Assembly: GCA_018292915.2 (NCBI GenBank)
Contig: JACVVK020000013.1
Location: forward strand, 2,207,501-2,271,500
Reading direction: 5' to 3'
DNA from: Batillaria attramentaria
Taxonomy: Eukaryota > Mollusca > Gastropoda > Batillariidae
DNA: 64,000 bases
Shown: positions 53,973 to 63,934 of the stretch, piece after piece
Layout: the number at the start of each line of letters is the position of its first letter
Numbering within the stretch: position 1 is the first letter of the stretch
The notes under the pieces: model-generated
What the model saw: the letters and a program-made list of their open reading frames with translations, nothing else
Database searches by the model: none
Told to the model about the DNA's origin: nothing
Translations under genes and position numbers: made by a program

Positions 53973-55573
53973 GGGAGGGGGAGGTGGGGGGGGGGGTAGT
54001 CTGAGTTAGAATTTTTCAAGAAATTTTAATGAAGTTGGGGCGTTGAAGGGGGGGGGGGAGCTGCCGTTCAATATGCCAGCATGGAACTTGATGTATCCAT
54101 TGTTGAAGGGCTAGAGTATCTCTTGTTTTTATTTGTTTATTTATTCTTTCACATTTTGAACATAATATTATACAGTGTAGACAGAACATATGGTTATACA
54201 CAATCAAACAAACAAAAAGAAGCCACACATAAAAAAACAAAACTACTGTAGAAACAAAAACCAAACACAAACAACAACAAAAAACGGCAACCACCATTTA
54301 AAAAACAAAAAACAAAAAAAAACCCAACCAAACAAGCATCATCATCACCATTAAAAACAACAACAACAACAACAACAACAACAAGCCAAATCCAAAGTCT
54401 CTGGTTGTTCGAACCTAAGAAACTACAAATATGGTGCCACTTGACTTGACGTGAATGTGTTGCCTCAGCATACTTTGTACCACGGTGATATGACAGATCA
54501 GAGGTGGCACAGGTTAACTCACGTCTTTGCATAGAACAGGCCACAGGTTGCTATAGGTTGTGTTTATTTTTCTGCAGGCAGATCCGTCCTATGAGAATGT
54601 TGGCGGCCTGAAATTCCTGGATGCCGCCATTCACGAAACACTGCGCCTCTTCCCGCCCCTACCTTTGTAAGTATGTGGTTTTCATTTGCTTCGTTCGTGC
54701 ATTAATTTCTAGACTATGCTTGTGATCCGTGTTTGGTGGATTGTTGCCTCACTCAAATAAGTCGGTTTGAGTGCCAGCCACAGACCTTAAAAAAAGATAG
54801 ACCCACCGCCGCACGCTGCCACCGCTGCTTGCGAGTGTCGCTATCGCGGCCATCTTGTGAATACCAGAACTCAGAGGCTCTGTGTACAGGACGCCTCGTT
54901 CGAAATACAAAGTTCTTTAGAAAGACGTCATCAGAAATGTGACGTAAGATAAAGCGGACCAATGCTATGTGCGCTACGTAAACAGCTGATAGCGTCTGGC
55001 ACTTCCAGGTACTCACAACATGGCGCGCGGCGGCGTCACACTTCCAGCACCGCAGAGGGTCTATCTTTTTTTTTTTTTAGGTCTGTGGTGCCAGCTAGTC
55101 CGATTCATCTGACTCAGGAGGCCTGAGTCAGATTCCTAGACTGACAAAGACTGTTTGGAGCATTGTGGGGCGGCGGGGATTTTTGACTGTGTGTTGGTTG
55201 GGTGGAAACTTGGGTTGGGATCAAAGGTGTGACAACTAGAAAATCCTACTGCGACACTTCAACCAATAGAAACCCCGAACGAAGTCGCTGTATGGTTTTC
55301 TATGTCACCCGACAGGTCCGCAAAGACTGAAATTATAGGTGTGGGAAATCCGAGACAACGAAAGGGGACTGTACTGTGTACTAATAGCGGCTGTTATCAT
55401 TTTCACGCAAGATCTTAGATCAACGCTTGAAGCACTCATCTACTCAAGTGTAATCAACTTTTCAACAGTAGGATTATTCCTTTTCGGGTTCTTCTTCGTT
55501 TCAGTTTTGCTTTGTTACTCACAGGATGTGCATGTGAGTGATGTGTGGATGCCCTGTGAGAAAGGCATTGCTA

Positions 55574-55638
<65 letters not shown>

Positions 55639-57695
55639 GCAGCATCAACAGGAAAGCCAGAAAGACAACTATTATCAAAGGAGTGACGATTCCCGCCGGC
55701 TGTGGAGTGGGGATCCCCATTTATCAAATCATGCACGACTCTCGCTACTTCCAGGACCCAGATACGTTCATACCAGAGAGGTGCAGACCGTCTCATTGTG
55801 AGACATACACTAATTTTACTTAGGCACCCATCCGCTTGGTGAGCGTAGTACATGCAGTCCATAAGACCCAGGAAGAGCTGGATTGAAACTTCCTGGTACA
55901 TGGAAGGTGCCAGAGAGAGAGAGAGAGATGATGATGATGATGATGAAACGTTTTTTATTCAGGATAGAGCATTTAGGCATTGCTGCCTATCTTACATGCT
56001 GTCCTGCTATTCTACATTAAAGGGTATTGAGAAAAAAATCAAAACAAACAAACAAACAATGAAAAAGTTAAAAAAAAAGAAAAAAAGAGAGAGAGAGAGA
56101 GAGAGGCCAAATGCTTGAAGAAGAACAAGCATTTGAGAAGTTTTCATATGACGTTCTTTATCAAGCCCTTGATATCATCCAAGTGAAATTCAAGGCCAGA
56201 TCACCGGATCTGTCTTATGATGAGACCAGAAAGTCTCTACGATTGAAGGTTTATGTATATCGGAGATCTGGTGATATGACAGTGACAGTAAGCGCAACAG
56301 CGACATAAGCTTGTTGCTGAACCCAGCTCTAGACCCCCCCCCCCCCTGCCCGCAGACCCATCTCCCCCCCCCCCCCCCCCCCCCGCAGACCCCCAATCCC
56401 CCACCGCCCCCGCCCCCTCCCCCCCCCCAAAAAATCTACAGCATAAAACAAAACCCTGTAGCTGAACACAGTTCTAGACACCCGTCCCCATTCTTTGCCG
56501 AACCTTTATATGCATAAAAGACAACCCAACACAACACAACAAAACAAAACAAAAAATCACCAACCGCTAAAGAAAAACCGTAGTCTGAGGATGCTGCCAT
56601 TTGTATTGATAATTTTTTTTCCTTACAGGTTTCTTGGTGATCGTCGCTCCGAGCTGCACCCGATGCTGGTAGAGCTGGTGTTTGGCTACGGACCGAGACA
56701 GTGTATCGGGATGAGGCTGGCACTCCTCGAGATCAAGTTCGCCGCCGTCCGCATCTTTCGTCACTTCCGCTTCCTCAAGTGTGACGAAACGCCGGTGAGT
56801 AGACCTGCATCAATGCGGTTTCATGAATTGCTTGGGCCCTGTCCATTCTAAAACCCAAGAGGTAAGCTATGTGGTGGACTGCATAGCTGCTGAGTTAGGT
56901 GGTGTAAAGATGTTTGCTGAGTTCGATAGTGTAAAGGTGTTTTTGCCGGAACAAAGCATTCTGTGATGAGGTGTCGTAATTAAATTTAAAGAAGAAAACA
57001 CTATTATCAGCATATATTCAAGTGGCACATGCATTCACTTTTTTTTATTGTAGTGCCAACTCGGCCAGTGACAGCCACTTCCACGAAAGTTCTTGAAGAG
57101 AATTGCCAGTCTTTATTATGCATGAGTTATGTGTACTTCTTATTCTCACTGTGACATTCAGGTCGTGTAAGTCCGGTGTCACGCCCTCTAGCCGCTAAGT
57201 CCTTAAAGCCGGCTCTTAACTGGGCACTGCGGAGCGCCACAGTGCTGCCCACAGTTGTGACACAGTTGTGATTTTGAGGGTTTCCCCCGCTGTGGCGTCA
57301 TCACAGCAGCCTGGATTTCAAATAGCCGCAACTGTGACTGTGGTTTCCACAACAGATTCTGACTGGCTGTGCTACGTCACTCGGCGCGCAAACATGACGG
57401 ACAGTGCATCTTCAATCGGTTTGTCACCGAGCACAGCTGTGTTCAGTTTTGTAGTTAGTAGACACACCGAGCGCAACGACTGTGATGTGCACATGTGTGT
57501 TTCGCGCGCTGTGCCCAGTTAAGAGCAGGCTTTAGCATAATGATGAGTCTCTGCGGCTCTCTTTTTATACCCGATTTCAGCACACACATACACTCTCTTC
57601 TAAATGAATTTCAGGAGTCTGTGTCATTCCAAACTTCGGGCCTTCCCGTGCCGAGGCAGCCTATCAAGGTGAAGATGGAACTTCGACAGCAGTGA
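44357..57695 (+). CDS. Cytochrome P450, CYP3-clan type, 14 exons, 518 aa
   Basis: Exons: 44357-44430, 45140-45236, 46422-46474, 47266-47362, 49058-49180, 49743-49831, 50475-50626, 51196-51332, 52134-52236, 53085-53242, 54578-54666, 55643-55780, 56629-56794, 57615-57695 (1557 nt, phases consistent). The N terminus has an ER anchor ([13 protein letters not shown]) and the Pro-rich [11 protein letters not shown]. Helix C has [15 protein letters not shown], the I-helix oxygen-binding motif is AGFDTT, the K-helix ExxR is [15 protein letters not shown] is rebuilt across the exon 12/13 junction (PE-R-F), and the haem loop is [14 protein letters not shown] with the axial Cys. These identify a microsomal haem monooxygenase, and the CYP3A-like pattern suggests clan 3. 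Substrate is unknown. The residue before the haem loop is Val instead of the common Pro. Confidence 0.95.
44516..44690. repeat. (CA)n/(CG)n microsatellite
   Basis: CA with CG-rich interruptions, in P450 intron 1, about 85 bp after exon 1. Confidence 0.95.
44930..45035 (+). promoter_or_regulatory. Single unit of the CRE repeat, two TGACGTCA sites, P450 intron 1
   Basis: TGACGTCA at 44956-44963 and 45028-45035, with the same CATTTGAGGAAAAAGACCAT flank as the minisatellite at 52672. Located about 600 bp downstream of the P450 start codon, a plausible enhancer position. Confidence 0.45.
45363..45758 (-). repeat. SINE family A, nearly full length
   Basis: Reverse copy with both the (AAT)n tail and the tRNA-like head (GGACTCGAACC, complement of the B box). 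P450 intron 2. Confidence 0.8.
46337..46414 (+). repeat. (TG)n tract abutting P450 exon 3
   Basis: Only TTCCCCAG-like sequence lies between the repeat and the exon at 46422. Confidence 0.95.
46537..46680. repeat. Paired (CA)n microsatellites
   Basis: Two CA runs separated by GTGGCGCGCACGCACT, about 60 bp after P450 exon 3. That exon is thus bracketed by TG and CA arrays. Confidence 0.95.
46847..47068 (-). mobile_element. Old, diverged 5'-truncated RTE copy
   Basis: Matches the RTE 3' end (GGCCCATGGCTCC, GCATAGGCCATCGAC, TGTCAGGGCTTGGCGTGTT) with many substitutions and a small deletion. Its tail is now a (CTTC)n run at 46847-46869. The open frame over it (46886-47125) is not a gene. It lies in a P450 intron. 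Confidence 0.8.
47588..47869 (+). mobile_element. MITE family 1
   Basis: Full copy in a P450 intron, with an expanded (CAAA)n run inside. Confidence 0.8.
48066..48560 (-). repeat. SINE family D, uninterrupted
   Basis: Reverse copy from GCCCCAGCTCTTTGCC to the head (complement of GTAGTGTAGTGGTTAGCACTT). It is continuous across the site where 9342-10960 carries the TIR element. P450 intron 4. Confidence 0.8.
49384..49545. repeat. (TG)n, (GACA)n and (GGCA)n microsatellites
   Basis: Compound simple repeat in P450 intron 5. Confidence 0.95.
49631..49717 (+). repeat. (TG)n tract upstream of P450 exon 6
   Basis: Ends 25 nt before the exon at 49743. Confidence 0.95.
50147..50233. repeat. (CA)n microsatellite
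   Basis: P450 intron 6. Confidence 0.95.
50319..50453 (+). repeat. SINE family B, head truncated
   Basis: CTCGGGTCGTGAGTTGGAATC then the body, ending in a C run 21 bp before P450 exon 7. Confidence 0.75.
50720..50860 (+). mobile_element. Degenerate LINE C-terminus
   Basis: [16 protein letters not shown] in one frame and [12 protein letters not shown] in another show a frameshifted reverse-transcriptase tail. P450 intron 7. Confidence 0.55.
50982..51098 (-). repeat. SINE family B, diverged
   Basis: Body recognisable by GATATCAAAGACTTG and ACAAATATTTTGCCCC. P450 intron 7. Confidence 0.6.
52331..52618 (-). mobile_element. MITE family 1
   Basis: Reverse-oriented copy starting GGGCCCGCATGTAAAAGTCG, in the P450 intron between exons 9 and 10. 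Confidence 0.8.
52672..52898 (+). repeat. CRE-bearing minisatellite in P450 intron 9
   Basis: Three ~60-bp units (GATACTGGAAAGAAAGCAGT ... CATTTGAGGAAAAAGACC), the middle one expanded by T/A runs. TGACGTCA occurs at 52711, 52816 and 52875. This is the CREB/ATF consensus octamer; activity is not shown. Confidence 0.75.
52944..53016 (+). mobile_element. LINE 3' tail fragment
   Basis: GGCGCCGTGAGCATGCTTAC through GCGCTACACAAATGACC matches the tail at 61507-61570. It lies immediately after the CRE minisatellite. Confidence 0.65.
53285..53560 (-). mobile_element. MITE family 1
   Basis: Reverse-oriented copy only 42 bp after P450 exon 10, with an expanded T tract and a diverged right end (CATACGGACCC). 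Confidence 0.8.
53571..53690 (+). repeat. SINE family B body
   Basis: GGGCCAAATATTTGTGCTGG through GGACGTTAAACTCCCAAACA, directly after a MITE family 1 copy. Confidence 0.75.
53887..53970. repeat. (TG)n microsatellite
   Basis: P450 intron 10, followed by G-rich sequence. Confidence 0.95.
54779..55087. mobile_element. 309-bp MITE with perfect 8-bp target duplication
   Basis: Inverted ends CACAGACCTTAAAA... and ...TTTTAGGTCTGTG, both reaching a shared GATAGACCC / GGGTCTATC block. They are flanked by GTGCCAGC at 54771-54778 and 55088-55095. An 8-bp duplication suggests the hAT superfamily. P450 intron after exon 11. Confidence 0.8.
55577..55637 (+). repeat. (TG)n tract forming the 3' end of P450 intron 11
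   Basis: Repeat runs into TTGCAG and the exon at 55643, replacing a normal polypyrimidine tract. Confidence 0.95.
57207..57541. mobile_element. PIF/Harbinger-like MITE
   Basis: Near-perfect inverted ends AGCCGGCTCTTAACTGGGCA and TGCCCAGTTAAGAGCAGGCT, flanked by TAA and TTA. It shares its full interior with 60801-61147. Last P450 intron. Confidence 0.75.
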
Positions 57696-57859
57696 CTACA
57701 CAAATCATCCACGATTGACGGATCTGACAGCTGGCGGTAGATTCGTCTTATAGAACTGAGTGTCAATTACGCCTCCTACTCTCTCAAGCTCTTGGGTTTA
57801 TACCAAGTCCTTGCTTCCTAAATTATTGAATACCGTCAGTTTATAGGAACATGGAACCT

Positions 57860-58258
57860 CGTAAATTGGTCTAGTGGTTAAGAGACCTGTCACCAATGCG
57901 AGAGCTCAGGGGTTCGAGTCCCACTCGGGGCAAAGAATTTTCCTTCTCGTATGTGGCACCGTTCATTCGGGCCGATCGTCGGGGGTTCTCTCCGGGTACT
58001 CCGGCTTCCTCCCCCTCTGCTTTGGAAATGTTCAGCCCACCAAATTTGAAAAATAAATGCAATTCTAAATTCCAAAATTTAAATAGCTGAGCTGACCCTT
58101 CGCACCACGTGACTGTAATGTGTTTACGTCCGGTGTGTGAGAGAATGCGTGTGATTCATGTGAGCGTGCGTGTTGGGTTCAGTTCGCGGCGCTTTGAGCC
58201 GATTCATGAAATTGGGTAAAGCGCCTATATAATACTCATTATTATTATTATTATTATT
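57860..58258 (+). repeat. SINE family A, full length
   Basis: Complete copy from the tRNA-like head (TGGTCTAGTGGTTAAGAGAC) to (ATT)n, 165 bp after the P450 stop codon. With the poly-T/C stretch around 58360 it fills most of the space before the receptor gene. Confidence 0.85.
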
Positions 58259-58657
58259 AAATGGACATTGCCTTTCACCTTTCCCCTTTTCACCAGCTAG
58301 AAATTCTGTTTTGAAATGTCGTTAGTGATGTATTTATCCAGAAGGAACGTCCCCCTCTCCCCCCCCCCCCTCCGCCTCCCCCGAACTCGCCACTATCTCA
58401 GGTGTCATTTTCATCCATGGATGGCGTTCTGAGAAAAAAAAAATTGCATAAGTCGCGTTGCTAATAATTTCAAAATGCTGTTCATTATGATTACTGAAAT
58501 TTCACTCCAGATAAAAATGTGAGTGTGCTTCATCCAGCAAACCTGACGATAAACACTCTGTTAAATCATTTTCTTTGTGTTTCCTACAAAATGAAGAAAA
58601 ATCGACTTCCGCAATTTTTCTGTATGAAAGAGAAAATACAACCAGTCGGACCTTATA

Positions 58658-58661
<4 letters not shown>

Positions 58662-58728
<67 letters not shown>

Positions 58729-58729
58729 T
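58662..58729. repeat. (TG)n microsatellite
   Basis: Upstream of the first recognised receptor exon. Confidence 0.95.
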
Positions 58730-58870
58730 TAATTTCCCGCCTAGGGGACCATGCAGTGATCGATTGATTGATTGATTACACATGCTTTAGATTACGTGCC
58801 TCACATTCAGTTTAGAAAAGAAAACATGTTGCCCTAATATCTCTCCCTTCCCTCCCCCCACATCCCACAG

Positions 58871-59739
58871 ATCATCTCCAACAGGTACACACACGTAAAT
58901 GGCAATACAGAGGACGCAAACAGGACCATGGGTAAGGAGTGGGGTTCAGGAAGGGACATTGCAAATAATAGGTTGGAAGAAATACGAAATGACACTATTC
59001 AGAACAAATACACCATTGTCGTGCATGTAATTGTTGCTTAAATAACGCAGTGTTGATCTACCATTATCGTGCCAACAAGAGAGACAGTTTCTTAAGAAAG
59101 GAAACAAAACTGCAATTTGTCGTGCAGAATTGTTTGATGACGTGTTCAGAACGCTGTTGGGAATCGTGTTGATAAGCCACAACTTCTGGTTAGTCAGACG
59201 CAGCGATACAATCTTCGCCCAGAAGTAAGTCTTATTTAAACGGTGTATATTTTGTACAGTTATGTGATTTATATTTTGTGTCTTTTGGTAAATAACTAGC
59301 GTAGAAATATTTAGTATGCTTTTGCTTTCTGAATTTCTGAAATTATACATGTATGTTCTGAATTGCTGCAAGTTATTTGATTGTATGGGTGGAAGCCTAC
59401 AAATTACTTACGTATACATCATGCCGGATGATGGGGATATTGTCAAAAGAGCACACAAGCAGGATTTAATTAAAGTATTTGTTTAATGAAGTGGCAATGT
59501 TTACCTTTTTGATGAATCTGATTGTCCATCGTTTTAAAATTCGGTCTACTAAAAAAAATGCATTCTGAACATTAGTACACTCATTCAGGAGGTTTGTAAC
59601 ATTGACTGCATCGTTATGAAAGAGCTTAAAAGTGATGGTTTATCTGACATTTCTATCACGTCTTTAATAAGTTTACGGCATTTCATTCCATGTTGGAGAA
59701 ATGAACTAGTCGTAATTCGTACAAAAAAATCAAACAAAC

Positions 59740-59787
<48 letters not shown>

Positions 59788-62700
59788 AACCGCTGAACCG
59801 GTGAGTGCGGGATGTAATGTTAACAAGTCACTTCACTGTCATTCAAGTCATCTCAGTGACACAAGAAAATACACCAAATTATTTTATCTGCTGACGCCCT
59901 AGTTTTAAATAAATGTTTTGAAAGATCCAAACTCTAGCGATCATATCGGAAGGATAATTCCAGCATGTGAATATAAGACAGGATGCAGCGTGTACCCAAA
60001 CCAGTCACACTTCGGGATTATGGCGGTCGCAGTTTGACAATGGCCACTTTGCCGGTGAGTACCTTCATGTACCGTCAACATTCTAATAAAATAAGAATAA
60101 ATACGTTTTGATTACTTACTTACTTACTTAGGCCCTTGGCTCCACGTGGAGCATAGGCCATCGACAACCCTTCGCACTCTGTTCTGGGCTAGTCTTGCCA
60201 CTCCAGTCCAGTTGGTACCCTGCTTACATAGCTCTGCCTCAGTGTCCCGCCTCCAGCTGTTGCGAGGCCGGCCTCTCTTCCTTTTCCCCTGCGGGTTCCA
60301 TGTCAGGGCTTGGCGTGTGGTGCTGGATGCTGGCTTCCTGAGGGTGTGTCCAATCCAGCCCCACTTCCTCCGCAGGATCTGCTTGGCCACTGGTTCCTGC
60401 CCCGCTCGCTCCCACAGCTCTTCATTCCGGATCTTCTCTGGCCATCGGATGTTGAAGATGCGCCTCAGACAGGTGTTGAAAAATGTCTGGATCTTCTGCT
60501 GCATCGTCTTCGTTGTCCTCCATGTTTCGCATCCGTAGAGCAGAACTGACTTCACGTTGGAGTTGAAGATGCGAAGTTTGGTTCTTATACGTTTTAATTA
60601 ATCAGACTGATTCCGTCTTTCCTAAGCCAGCTTGTGTTTCGGAACAGCTTCTCTCGTGAGTGCGCCGGTATGCTCTAAATATTCTATCTTAATGATTAGT
60701 ACAGCTCTTAAAACAATACAATATTGTTCACACTTTGTGCTTTGCGCTAGCGGTCGAGCATTCATATTCTACAATGTTTGCTACACTTCTGCAACGCTTA
60801 AGCCGGCTCTTAACTGGGCACTGCGGAGCGCCACAGTGCTGTCCAACAGTTGTGACACAGTTGTGATTTGGGGGGGGGGGGGGGGGGTTTCCGCCGCTGT
60901 GGCGTCATCACAGCAACCTGGATCAGATTTCAAACAGCCACAACTCAGTGTGACTGGTTTCCACAACAGATTCTGATTGGCTGTACTACGTCACTCGGCG
61001 CGCAAACATGGCGGACAGTACATCTTCAATCGGTTTGCACCGCGGAGCACAGCTGTGTTCAGTTTTGTAGTTAGTAGACACACCGAGCGCAACGACTGTG
61101 ATGTGCACATGTGTGTTTCGCGCACTGTGCCCAGTTAAGAGCAGGCTTTAGTGCGGTAGCCGAGTCATCGAGTTGATTCGTCGTTTCTGTTGGCATCCTG
61201 CATTCACGGCACTGCTCCACTGTATCTGGCTGAGCTCATACCACTCTATAGACCTTCATGCAGCCTAAGATCTTCTTCCCAGTCCAGACTTGCTGTCCCA
61301 GGTTACTATGACAACACAAACAAGAAACGATCTGGTGCACGGGCTTTCAAGAGTGCAGCTCCCTGCCTCTGGAACAACTTGCCAGCTCACCTCGTCAGGT
61401 TCTGCGTCAGTCATGACCTTCAAGCGGAACCTCAAGACGCACCTTTTCTCTCAGTTCTAATTTTTTTTCTTCTTCTTCTTCTTCTTCTCCTTCCCCAACC
61501 CCAAAGGCGCCGTGAGCATGCTTACTGCATGGAAGTTCTTTTCGTAGCGCTATACAAATGGCCAATCATCATCATCATCATCATTACAGACACTGTTGCT
61601 GTGTGTAAGGAGTGTAGGTGGGGTGATGATACATACAACGTAAACAGTTCAGAACGATCTGTGAGCATTAAAATGGTAGCATTAGTTCCATTAAATACAT
61701 AGCGTCAGTTTTGAGATGGTGTGATAATAAACATTGGCAAATACGTCTGCCTTAAATTTACACAAAGTGTGAAGAAATGTTGTTCATAAATCTATATCTC
61801 TATTATCACTTTATATGCTTACAAATATAATATATTATATTCTGGGTTGATACGTTGAGACTTTCTTCTGCTCGCGTTGTCAGTGGGACCCGTTTATCAT
61901 ACGCCACGAGACACAGAATAGGACGATATACACGGGACTCTGTATCGACCTCCTGCACTACATCTCCAGCGCACTGAATTTCACGTGAGCAATGATTCAA
62001 CTCCCCTTTGGTTCCGTACGCAAACTACAAAGCAACATTCTTTCACAAAATGTAACAGCATGTGCCACAGACGAAAACAACGGATCAGACAACAACAGGA
62101 CGGACCCCCCCCCCCCCGCCCTCCTTAAAAACAAACAAAAACAAACAAACAAACAAAAAACCAACAACAACAAAACAAACAAACAAACAAAACAACAACA
62201 ACAAAAGAAAACAAAACAAAGAAAAGAAAACACAACAAACCAAAACAACACAAAACACACCAAAACAACAACAAACAAAAAACCAATAACTACAACAACA
62301 TCGACAACGACTAAAAAAATCTTCTTCACTGTTACAATAATTTCGTCAATAAGGCACAGAAAACGTACTGTCTTTACGTCGTAGTTGGAGGCACAGGAAA
62401 AAAAAAACCTCTTTTGAACTGTTCGGTCCTGAGATCATCATTTTAACAGTGAGGTATTGAAAAAGGTATTGCCATCGCCGAACTGACTGACCAGGCACTT
62501 GTCCTGGTACAGCGAAGTCATTTTAGTTTCATTTTGAGCATCTGATAAGCGACAGGTGTGCGGATTTCAGGTACGTCATCACAGAGCCGGCTGACAAGTC
62601 ATGGGGACAGCAACTTCCCAACGGGACGTGGATTGGACTGACTGCCATGTTGAAAAGAAAGGTATAATTGAATTGTATACTGTAAAAAACCAACAACAAA

Positions 62701-63912
62701 AGCAACAACAAAAACAACAACAACAAACAAAACATGCTTTCAGAGTGAAACGTCCTTATTCGCAGGTCTGCTTCGACTGTATGTAATCGGGCCAGAGCTC
62801 ACGGACCTAGGCCTAATACGCTACTCAAAGGTCAGGGATCACTTGCAAAAACATGCATAATTCAGCAAAACATCATTCAAACTGTCTGAAAATTTCACAA
62901 GAACTAGTTTGAACAAATGGCTCTGATGTCCTAAAAATTCACGGAATTTTGTTCATGAACTGATGAGGGGCGATTGTTCAAAGACGACTGGGTGGAATTT
63001 TAAACTTCACATCGCACTTAATGAAAAGAAAATCACTTAAAACAGTCAGCATCAGCGTCATCAGACTTCCTGTCAACACAACTGGGGAGTTTGGTTCATC
63101 TGTCCTGACACGTTTATGAACTATGACCATTTCAAAGCAACACGTAGAATTAAAGATGGTCCTTGACTTGTTTTAGCAGTGTACAAATACTTTTTTTGTT
63201 CTCCTGCGTTTCCTGCACTCGACTCTGCCTCAGATGATTTTGCGGTCTAAACATTTCCAAAACAGGGGAAGAAGGGGGGAGGGGGGACGGGGGAGGGAGC
63301 CGGAGTACCCGGATAGAACCCCCGGGCGGTCGGCCCAAATGAACAGTGCTACATACTAAAAAGAAAAATTCTTTGCCCCGAGTGGGACTCGAATCCGAAC
63401 TCTCGCATTGGTGACATAGTCTTAACCACTAGACCACCGACCGCCCCATCGGTGAGTAATGCCGTTTTCAACAATTCTTTTGACACTTCGGAAGTTGCTC
63501 ATCATGAGCATTCCGCTTTCATTTTAGCCTTCACTGTAAACCCACATCTTCGTCTGTGCTCTACAGGAGGCGGATTTCGCTTTGTCAGGAGTGGCAGTGA
63601 CCTCAGAGCGAGCCAGTGTCTCTGACTACACCACAGGGTTTTACTATGACGAGCTGGTGTTGCTGGCGGCTCGGCCCACTGTACAGACAGGCTGGACCTT
63701 CTTCCTGCGGCCTTTCCATTGGTTGGTCTACACCGTCATCGGCGCCAGTCTGCTGCTGGTCACAGCTCTTTACGTCCTTGTTGAAAGACACGGGCACGGG
63801 GCTCAGCGGGTTAGACACCACGGAAACCACTGCGACTCTCCTTGTCGCAGTGACTCTATGTTCGCGGCTGTCGGAGCCACAGAGGCCTTTTTTGGAAGTC
63901 TTCTCGGGCGAG
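58871..63912 (+). CDS. Ionotropic glutamate receptor-like (iGluR/IR) gene, partial: S1 ligand-binding region, M1, pore-loop start
   Basis: Six exons join in phase: 58871-58931, 59128-59224, 59982-60054, 61884-61984, 62571-62661, 63567-63912. The third reads VTLRDYGGRSLTMATLP, the fourth WDPFIIRHE and GLCIDLLHYISSALNF, and the fifth YVITEPADKSWGQ and GTWIGLTAMLKRK. The sixth has ADFALSGVAVTSERASVSDY, FYYDELVLLAARP, the membrane segment WLVYTVIGASLLLVTALYVL and a pore-loop-like AVGATEAFFGSLLGRG. This is the S1-M1-P order of iGluRs. The first two exons are less certain and could be the end of the amino-terminal domain. The gene continues past the window, and 5' exons may also be missing. The arginine that binds the ligand carboxylate is kept (SER-A). 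Confidence 0.85.
60114..60587 (-). mobile_element. 5'-truncated RTE copy
   Basis: The last ~470 bp of the RTE family (C-terminal coding region from about CETWRTTK to the end), with a (TTAC)n tail. Flanking repeats TACGTTTTGATT (60102-60113) and TACGTTTTAATT (60588-60599) form a 12-bp duplication with one mismatch. A short deletion relative to the full copies removes a few C-terminal residues. It lies in a receptor-gene intron. Confidence 0.9.
60801..61147. mobile_element. PIF/Harbinger-like MITE
   Basis: Same inverted ends as 57207-57541, with an exact TTA duplication at 60798-60800 and 61148-61150. A poly-G run near 60870 is longer than in the sister copy. Receptor-gene intron. Confidence 0.8.
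61195..61588 (+). mobile_element. 3' end of a CR1/L2-like LINE, frameshifted
   Basis: HGTAPLYLAELIPLYRP, RLAVPGYYDN and FKSAAPCLWNNLPAHL, then in a shifted frame FKRNLKTHLFSQF, then a 3' UTR ending in (ATC)n. A dead 5'-truncated copy in a receptor-gene intron. Confidence 0.75.
63236..63448 (-). repeat. SINE family A, 5' half
   Basis: Reverse copy of the head half only, ending ACCGACCGCCCC. It lies about 120 bp upstream of the last visible receptor exon. Confidence 0.75.
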
Positions 63913-63932
63913 GTAGGTAAACTAGAATGTAG

Positions 63933-63934
<2 letters not shown>

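Noticed and set aside
58519..58728. Additional receptor exon before 58871
   Set aside because: A CAG acceptor-like site exists near 58540, but the frame runs into (TG)n and has no recognisable receptor motif.
60632..60976. 114-aa protein upstream of the receptor exon
   Set aside because: Extends into the PIF/Harbinger-like MITE and poly-G; no homology visible.
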